This document shows, piece after piece, positions 58,598 to 64,000 of a stretch of 64,000 nucleotides of DNA. The notes under the pieces are model-generated. The model was not told the origin of the DNA. It saw nothing but the letters and a program-made list of their open reading frames with translations, and did not search any database. The position numbers and the translations under genes are program-made. This DNA is from Bradyrhizobium sp. DOA9 (lineage in GTDB: Bacteria; Pseudomonadota; Alphaproteobacteria; Rhizobiales; Xanthobacteraceae). The first letter of the stretch is position 1. Each line of letters starts with the position of its first letter. The DNA lies in contig NZ_DF820425.1 of the NCBI RefSeq assembly GCF_000617845.2, positions 5,214,741 to 5,278,740 on the forward strand, read 5' to 3'.

Positions 58598-59902
58598 ATG
58601 ACAACGCGGATCCATGCCCCACATCGGCGCGAGGTTTTGGCGGGCTTAGGCGCCTCGGCGGCCGCGCTGATCGTGGGCGGCGCGGGCCCGTCCGTGACGG
58701 CCCAGCTGGCGCTGCAGGCGAGGCCCGCAACGCTGGCTCTGACACCGGGTCAGGCGGCTACACCGATCTGGGAGCTGGCCGCCGTAAGCCACCTCAGAGA
58801 CGTGCGTCTCAAGCGCTTCGACCGCTGCCAATTGGTCTTCAGCAACAACCTCCCTGTGCCGCTTGCGCCGGTCTGGTACGGCCTCCACGCGCCGATGGCG
58901 GCCGACCCGCTCCGCGGCCGCGCCCCGGCAGCACCGGATGCGACGGAAACATCAACTATTTCAGTGCCTAATGCGGGCACTCTGCTGGCCGACTTCCGCC
59001 TCTTCGAGGACCGCCTGAAGCAGCCCGCGCGCCCGCTTCCGATCATCGTGGCCGAAACCGGCCCGGTCGCCGTCGACCGTGACGAGGTCCTGTTGATCCA
59101 GGAATGGCGCCTGCGGCCGGATGGCACCGCTGTCCCTGCGGGCCAGGACCCAAAGGACACGGCGCCGCTCTACACGATCAACGGGCAGACTTCATTCGAG
59201 CTGTCAGCTTTGGGCGGCCAGCGGCTGCGACTGCGCATTATCAACGGTTCGCAACGCTCTGTTCTCGCAATTAAATTGGAGAATCATGAAGTTAACGTCC
59301 TGGCCTTGGACGGCCAGCCGGCCGAGCCCTTTCCGGCCCGCAACGGCGCCCTCGTCCTAGCTCCCGGGGCGCGGGCCGACGCTTTCGTGGATGTCGAGGC
59401 TTCGGCTCCCTTCCTGCTGCACGACGGCAAGTCGGCCCGCCAAATCGGAACCCTTTCGGTCTCCGGCGGAATCCGCCGGCGCGCGGAGCTGTCGCCACTT
59501 CAACCGCTCCCTCCGAACGATCTGCCCGACCAGCTCGATCTGAGAGGCGCCCTGCGGTTCGATGTCGCGCTGGGAGCAGCCGATTCCGGCTGGGCACGGC
59601 CCGCGACCTTCTCCACCGCCTCCGCCCCCGGCTTCCGCGCCAAGACCGGCCGCACGGTGGTGCTGGCGCTGCAGAACCCCGCCCCGCTCACCACGGTGTT
59701 CCACCTGCACGGCCACCATTTCCGCCTGCTCGACAAGCTCGACGACGGCTGGAAGCCCTATTGGCTCGACACGCTCGCGATCGAGCCCGGCCAGACCCAG
59801 CGCATTGCATTCGCTGCAACCTCGCCCGGGCGCTGGCTGATCGAATCCGTCGCGACCGACTGGGCCGCGCCGCGCCTGGTGCGCTGGTATGGGGTGGAGT
59901 GA
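58598..59902 (+). CDS. Tat-exported cupredoxin (multicopper-oxidase fold) protein lacking most copper ligands
   Basis: The 434-residue protein starts with a twin-arginine-type signal (HRREVLAGLGASAAALIVGGAG, residues 9-30). It has three cupredoxin domains in multicopper-oxidase order. The N-terminal ligand pair is absent: the usual HWHG position reads VWYGLHAP (92-99). The third-domain HLHGHHF (369-375) is kept, but the C-terminal HCHxxxH motif is missing (the tail reads SPGRWLIESVATDW). It probably cannot build the trinuclear centre. E. coli FtsP/SufI is a precedent for a Tat-exported, copper-free member of this fold with a role in cell division, so a structural role is plausible. Confidence 0.75.
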   Translation: MTTRIHAPHRREVLAGLGASAAALIVGGAGPSVTAQLALQARPATLALTPGQAATPIWELAAVSHLRDVRLKRFDRCQLVFSNNLPVPLAPVWYGLHAPMAADPLRGRAPAAPDATETSTISVPNAGTLLADFRLFEDRLKQPARPLPIIVAETGPVAVDRDEVLLIQEWRLRPDGTAVPAGQDPKDTAPLYTINGQTSFELSALGGQRLRLRIINGSQRSVLAIKLENHEVNVLALDGQPAEPFPARNGALVLAPGARADAFVDVEASAPFLLHDGKSARQIGTLSVSGGIRRRAELSPLQPLPPNDLPDQLDLRGALRFDVALGAADSGWARPATFSTASAPGFRAKTGRTVVLALQNPAPLTTVFHLHGHHFRLLDKLDDGWKPYWLDTLAIEPGQTQRIAFAATSPGRWLIESVATDWAAPRLVRWYGVE

Positions 59903-59908
59903 GATTTT

Positions 59909-59992
59909 GTAGGATGGGTAGAGCGCAGCGAAACCCATCGCGATCGCGCCAAGCCGAGAGATGATGGGTTTCGCTGCGCTCTACCCATCTAC
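59909..59992. repeat. Palindromic intergenic repeat, GTAGGATGGGT family (copy 2)
   Basis: GTAGGATGGGTAGAGCGCAG continues with CGAAACCCATC to 59939. Its nearly exact complement, GATGGGTTTCGCTGCGCTC then TACCCATCTAC, ends at 59992. This can form a ~30-base-pair hairpin between converging genes. It shares the ends of the copy at 4721-4810. Confidence 0.9.
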
Positions 59993-60009
59993 GCCCCGTA
60001 ACGAACAGC

Positions 60010-61509
60010 TCAGTACTCCACCCCCAGCGCGTCATAGATCCGCCGGTGCACGGCCGGCAGCGTCTCGGTCAGGTCCTCCGCAATCAGCCCCGGCCCGGCT
60101 TCACTCGCCGCCTCGCCGTGCATCCAGACGCCGATGCTGGCGGCCTCGAACGCCGGCACGCCTTGCGCCAGGAGCCCTGCGATGATCCCGGACAGCACAT
60201 CGCCCGCGCCGGCCGTGGCGAGCCAGGGCGGCGAATTGGCGGCGATGGTGGCGCGGCCGTCGGGGGCGGCGATTGTGGTGTCGGGGCCCTTCAGCAGCAC
60301 CACGGCGCCGGAGCGCTCGGCGGCGGCGCGGACGCGCTCGAGCTTGGAGCGGCCGGGATGCTTGTTGCTGAGGTCGGAGAACAGGCGCGGAAACTCGCCT
60401 TCGTGCGGGGTCAGCACCACCGCATTGTCCTGCGAGGATTTGATCGACTCGAACAGGCGCTCGGGGGTTGCGGCAAAGCTCGTCAGCGCATCCGCATCGA
60501 GCACCAGATGCCGCTGTGCGGTTAGTGCGCTGTGGACGAAATCGCAGGTGCGCTCACTGACGCCCGCACCGGGGCCGATGATGCAGGTGTTGTAGCGCTT
60601 GTCCCCGAGCAGCTCGCCGAACTCGATCGCGCTGTCGACGGGGCGCACCATCACCGCGGTCAGCGCGGCCGCATTGATCGCGAGCGCATCGCGCGGGCTC
60701 GCCAGCGTCACAAGGCCCGCTCCGGCGCGCAGCGCGCCGCGCGCGGCGAGCCGCGCCGCACCGGTCGCGGCCGCATCGCCCGAGACCGCCAGCACGTGGC
60801 CGCGCGCGTATTTGTGGCCGTCGATGCGCGGCACCGGAAAGGCCGCGCCCCAGACATCCGGATCGTTCTCGAACGTCTGCGGCGCGATCTCGTCCAGCAC
60901 CTGCGCATCGATACCGATGTCGGCGACGCGCACGCGGCCGCAATGCATCCGCCCGGGCAAGAGCAGATGCGCCGGCTTCTTGCGGAAGAAGGTGACGGTC
61001 TCGGTGGCATTCACCGCCACGCCCATCACGGCGGCGCTGGTGCCGTTGATGCCGCTCGGCAAATCGACCGCCAGCACCGGAGCACCGTTGGCGTTGATCG
61101 CCTCGATCATCTCCCGCGCCTCGCCCTCGATGGAGCGGCTGAGGCCCGCGCCAAACAGCGCGTCGATGATCAGCGCAGGCCTGCCGATCGCCTGCGGGTT
61201 GAACGGCAGCACCGGGTGCTTCCAGCCGCGCGCGGCGGAGGCTGCATCGCCCTGGAGCTGGTCGCGCTCGCACATCAGGATCACCGAGACCTCGCGCCCC
61301 TGCGCGGCGAGCTCGGCGGCGGCGACGAAGCCGTCCCCGCCATTATTGCCGGGCCCGGCCACGATCAGGATCGGCCCCTCCTCCACTAGCTCCTGGGCGG
61401 CCTCGGCGACCGCCTGGCCGGCGCTGAGCATCAGCTTGAAACCCGGCGTGCCGGCCGCGATGGCGAGCTGGTCGGCGCGCTGCATGTCCGCGTTGGTCAG
61501 AACTTCCAT
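60010..61509 (-). CDS. nnr: Bifunctional NAD(P)HX epimerase/dehydratase
   Basis: From the ATG at 61509 (AGGAAG upstream) the protein has 499 residues; an upstream frame extension was rejected. The N-terminal epimerase domain has AGPGNNGGDGFVAA and IIDALFGAGLSR and AVDLPSGING. The C-terminal ADP-dependent dehydratase domain has GPGAGVSERT, LDADALTSFA, VVLTPHEGEFPRLF and the nucleotide loop TAGAGDVLSGIIAGLLAQG. It repairs hydrated NADH and NADPH. It is monocistronic, converging on the cupredoxin gene. Confidence 0.95.
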   Translation of the reverse strand: MEVLTNADMQRADQLAIAAGTPGFKLMLSAGQAVAEAAQELVEEGPILIVAGPGNNGGDGFVAAAELAAQGREVSVILMCERDQLQGDAASAARGWKHPVLPFNPQAIGRPALIIDALFGAGLSRSIEGEAREMIEAINANGAPVLAVDLPSGINGTSAAVMGVAVNATETVTFFRKKPAHLLLPGRMHCGRVRVADIGIDAQVLDEIAPQTFENDPDVWGAAFPVPRIDGHKYARGHVLAVSGDAAATGAARLAARGALRAGAGLVTLASPRDALAINAAALTAVMVRPVDSAIEFGELLGDKRYNTCIIGPGAGVSERTCDFVHSALTAQRHLVLDADALTSFAATPERLFESIKSSQDNAVVLTPHEGEFPRLFSDLSNKHPGRSKLERVRAAAERSGAVVLLKGPDTTIAAPDGRATIAANSPPWLATAGAGDVLSGIIAGLLAQGVPAFEAASIGVWMHGEAASEAGPGLIAEDLTETLPAVHRRIYDALGVEY

Positions 61510-61890
61510 GCCACTTCCTAGTACAAACGCCTCTTGAACAGGCACCTTTGGCGCCGATCCGGCGACGGGAACATCGATCTGCACACACATTGAACCGTTT
61601 GCCTATTTCGTAGTCTTCGGTATTTTGTGCAGATCGGCACCATCACTCAGGGATGCTCGTTAAAAGGCTGATAACGCTCCGATAATCAGGGCATTTGCAA
61701 CTTGGCATAGACCCTGCTTTCGAGGAAGCCGCTTCGGTTCGTCGTGCTCACTGGCATCTAGAAGGGTGTGGCCGGCCGATGTCGCCGGACTGGTCAGGGA
61801 TCCCGGCATAGAGAAGACAAGATCGTGCGTTGAGAAATGCGCGTCCTGACGAAGACGTTGCTATTGGATCGAGAGGCCGGGAGTCGCGCA
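61510..61890. other. Divergent control region between nnr and glnB
   Basis: About 380 bases with no gene. It carries a -24/-12 element at 61703-61719 pointing towards glnB, and an AT-rich stretch around 61597-61640 that could hold the nnr promoter or an activator site. The glnB leader would be about 160 bases from the -24/-12 promoter. Confidence 0.6.
61703..61719 (+). promoter_or_regulatory. Sigma-54 (-24/-12) promoter of glnB-glnA
   Basis: TTGGCATAGACCCTGCTT contains GG at 61704-61705 and GC at 61716-61717 with exactly ten bases between, the defining spacing of sigma-54 promoters (TGGCAC-N5-TTGC). glnB of Bradyrhizobium is known from published work to be under NtrC at tandem promoters, so a match here is expected. 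A clean NtrC half-site pair upstream was not found. Confidence 0.75.
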
Positions 61891-62229
61891 GTGAAGAAAA
61901 TCGAAGCCATCATCAAGCCATTCAAGCTCGACGAGGTGAAGGAAGCGCTTCAGGAAGTCGGTCTCCAGGGCATCACCGTCACCGAGGCCAAGGGCTTTGG
62001 CCGGCAGAAGGGTCACGCCGAACTTTACCGCGGCGCAGAATACATCGTCGACTTCCTGCCGAAGGTCAAAATCGAGATCGTGATCGGCGACGATCTGGTC
62101 GAGCGCGCCATCGACGCGATCCGCCGCGCCGCGCAGACCGGCCGCATCGGCGACGGCAAGATCTTCGTCTCCAACATCGAAGAGGCGATCCGCATCCGAA
62201 CCGGCGAATCCGGGCTGGACGCTATCTGA
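61891..62229 (+). CDS. glnB: Nitrogen regulatory protein P-II
   Basis: The GTG at 61891 gives the standard 112-residue P-II protein (starting as KKIEAIIKPFKLDEVKEAL after the initiator), with GGGAG about 8 bases upstream; longer in-frame starts were rejected. The T-loop has Tyr51 (ELYRGAEYIVDF), the uridylylation site, and the ATP-binding TGRIGDGKIFV and C-terminal RIRTGE. It reports nitrogen and energy status to the glutamine synthetase adenylyltransferase and the NtrBC pair. It precedes glnA on the same strand, with the sigma-54 promoter upstream. Confidence 0.97.
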   Translation: MKKIEAIIKPFKLDEVKEALQEVGLQGITVTEAKGFGRQKGHAELYRGAEYIVDFLPKVKIEIVIGDDLVERAIDAIRRAAQTGRIGDGKIFVSNIEEAIRIRTGESGLDAI

Positions 62230-62382
62230 GCCGGGTGCTATCCCGCATTTTGCGACACTCTGACAAGAAATAAGGCTGCTTCGGCGGCCTGATTTCGTTT
62301 GTGCGGTCGCGCGCGAACTCGCCAAAAGCGAGAACAATCTTGCTCACCTGGAAACCGACCCGCAGAGCCAAAAGGGGTATGC

Positions 62383-63792
62383 ATGAAGACCGCCAAAGAC
62401 GTCCTGAAATCGATCAAGGACAACGACGTGAAGTACGTCGACCTGCGCTTCACCGATCCGCGCGGCAAGTGGCAGCACGTCACGTTCGACGTCAGCATGA
62501 TCGATGAAGACATCTTCGCCGAAGGGACGATGTTCGACGGCTCCTCGATCGCCGGCTGGAAGGCGATCAACGAGTCCGACATGTGCCTGATGCCTGATCC
62601 GGTGACCGCGACGATCGATCCGTTCTTCGCCGAGACCACCATGGTCATCACCTGCGACGTGCTCGAGCCGACCACCGGCGAGCCTTACAACCGCGACCCC
62701 CGCGGCATCGCCAAGAAGGCCGAGGCGATGGTGAAGTCGATGGGCGTGGGCGACGCCGTGTTCGTCGGCCCCGAAGCCGAATTCTTCGTGTTCGACGACG
62801 TGCGCTTCTCCTCCACGCCCTACAACACCGGCTTCCGCCTCGACTCCTCGGAGCTGCCGACCAACTCCGACACCGAATATGAAGGCGGCAATCTCGGCCA
62901 CCGCGTCCGCACCAAGGGCGGCTATTTCCCGGTTCCGCCGCAGGATTCCGTGCAGGACATGCGCTCGGAAATGCTGGGCGCCATGGCCAAGATGGGCGTC
63001 AAGGTCGAGAAGCACCACCACGAGGTCGCTTCCGCCCAGCACGAGCTCGGCATGAAGTTCGACACGCTGACGCTGATGGCCGATCACATCCAGATCTACA
63101 AGTACTGCATCCACCAGGTCGCGCACATCTACGGCAAGACCGCCACCTTCATGCCGAAGCCGGTCTACGGCGACAACGGCTCGGGCATGCACGTGCACCA
63201 GTCGATCTGGAAGGACGGCAAGCCGGTGTTCGCCGGCAACAAGTACGCCGACCTGTCGGAGACCTGCCTCCACTATATCGGCGGCATCATCAAGCACGCC
63301 AAGGCGATCAACGCCTTCACCAACCCGTCGACCAACTCCTACAAGCGTCTGGTCCCGGGGTATGAGGCCCCCGTGCTGCTCGCCTATTCCGCGCGCAACC
63401 GCTCGGCCTCCTGCCGCATCCCCTACACCGCTTCGCCGAAGGCCAAGCGCGTCGAGGTGCGCTTCCCCGATCCGCTCGCCAATCCCTATCTCGGCTTCGC
63501 CGCGATGCTGATGGCCGGCCTCGACGGCATCAAGAACAAGATCGATCCGGGTCCGGCGATGGACAAGGACCTCTACGACCTGCCGAAGGAAGAGCTGAAG
63601 CAGATCCCGACGGTGTGCGGCTCGCTTCGCGAGGCGCTCGAAAACCTCGACAAGGACCGCAGCTTCCTCAAGGCCGGCGGCGTGTTCGACGACGACTTCA
63701 TCGACGCCTATATCGAGCTGAAGATGACCGAGGTCGAGCGCTTCGAGATGACCCCGCACCCGATCGAGTTCGACATGTACTATTCGGGCTGA
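62383..63792 (+). CDS. glnA: Glutamine synthetase type I
   Basis: The 469-residue enzyme makes glutamine from glutamate, ammonia and ATP. AAAGGGG lies just upstream of the ATG at 62383. It has MFDGSSIAGW, GPEAEFFVFDDV, the ATP/glutamate region KPVYGDNGSGMHVHQSIW and NRSASCRIPYT. Tyr398 in DLYDLPKEE is the adenylylation site, which marks the I-beta type that is switched off by GlnE under P-II control. It is expressed with glnB, with a terminator after it. Confidence 0.97.
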   Translation: MKTAKDVLKSIKDNDVKYVDLRFTDPRGKWQHVTFDVSMIDEDIFAEGTMFDGSSIAGWKAINESDMCLMPDPVTATIDPFFAETTMVITCDVLEPTTGEPYNRDPRGIAKKAEAMVKSMGVGDAVFVGPEAEFFVFDDVRFSSTPYNTGFRLDSSELPTNSDTEYEGGNLGHRVRTKGGYFPVPPQDSVQDMRSEMLGAMAKMGVKVEKHHHEVASAQHELGMKFDTLTLMADHIQIYKYCIHQVAHIYGKTATFMPKPVYGDNGSGMHVHQSIWKDGKPVFAGNKYADLSETCLHYIGGIIKHAKAINAFTNPSTNSYKRLVPGYEAPVLLAYSARNRSASCRIPYTASPKAKRVEVRFPDPLANPYLGFAAMLMAGLDGIKNKIDPGPAMDKDLYDLPKEELKQIPTVCGSLREALENLDKDRSFLKAGGVFDDDFIDAYIELKMTEVERFEMTPHPIEFDMYYSG

Positions 63793-63816
63793 TCGGCACG
63801 AACATCGGCGACAAGC

Positions 63817-63846
63817 AAAAGGCGCTTCCGGAAGGAGGCGCCTTTT
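63817..63846 (+). terminator. Terminator after glnA
   Basis: AAAAGGCGC and GCGCCTTTT form the stem with an 11-12 base inner loop that itself pairs (TTCCGGAA). The T-run is part of the distal arm, about 25 bases after the glnA stop. Confidence 0.85.
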
Positions 63847-64000
63847 CGTTTGGTCATGCCAAATCAAGGCGGCCAAGCGGAAACGGGGCGAGATCAGACG
63901 ACTGCCGGAGGGCGTCTACGGTTCGACGATGGTAGCGAGAACCTGCGCTGCGGAGCCATCCGCTTTCGTTCTGCATCTGACTCCAATCCGTTCTCAAAGA

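Noticed and set aside
61640..61660. Possible NtrC site (GTGC and GCAC half-sites) upstream of glnB
   Set aside because: The half-sites are in the wrong order compared with the GCACC-N5-GGTGC consensus.

Overview
The window looks like chromosome of a high-GC alphaproteobacterium, most likely Bradyrhizobium or a close relative (Nitrobacteraceae). The evidence is the nuo gene order with birA, rnj, mce and a DUF1467 gene behind it, a GTG-started glnB ahead of glnA behind a -24/-12 promoter, a tig-clpP-clpX-lon block, and interspersed palindromes with the CGTCATTGCGAG core. The assignment comes from gene content and pattern, not from a database search.

Layout. 1-1,500: the tail of a probable flavin monooxygenase, then a 1.2 kb IS5-type insertion sequence sitting in the apex of a palindromic repeat. 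1,500-5,650: an ATC-hydrolase-like gene and ridA facing a shortened LysR regulator, a secreted protein with calcium-binding-like loops, and an APH-fold kinase. 5,700-13,560: a complete peptide/nickel-type ABC importer (substrate-binding protein, two permeases, two ATPases, all minus strand), followed by a B12-binding radical SAM gene and a broken second copy of the end of the last ATPase gene. 13,880-16,510: mtnK, yidB-like and glsB-like genes, and a small membrane protein whose 3' end is also present as a detached fragment. 16,650-35,440: one long minus-strand series nuoABCD-fkbM-E-orf-FGHIJKLMN-birA-rnj-mce-DUF1467, with many start/stop overlaps.

35,440-51,400: a more mixed stretch with a 700-base gene-less segment, a TonB-dependent siderophore receptor, tRNA-Asp, an HU protein, peptidase T, small membrane proteins, a czcCBA-D type metal efflux operon, a methyltransferase, tRNA-Val and a GFA-family protein. 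51,400-58,450: lon, clpX, clpP, tig (protein quality control) and tRNA-Leu. 58,600-61,510: a Tat-type cupredoxin protein that has lost most copper ligands, and the NAD(P)HX repair enzyme. 61,700-63,850: glnB-glnA with a sigma-54 promoter and a terminator, the nitrogen-assimilation control module.

No phage, CRISPR array, integrase or classical defence island was seen. The most unusual items are an FkbM methyltransferase coupled to nuoD inside the complex I operon, a histidine-rich insert near the N-terminus of NuoL, two separate cases where a gene's 3' end is duplicated on the far side of a one- or two-gene insert, and a multicopper-oxidase-fold protein without most copper ligands.
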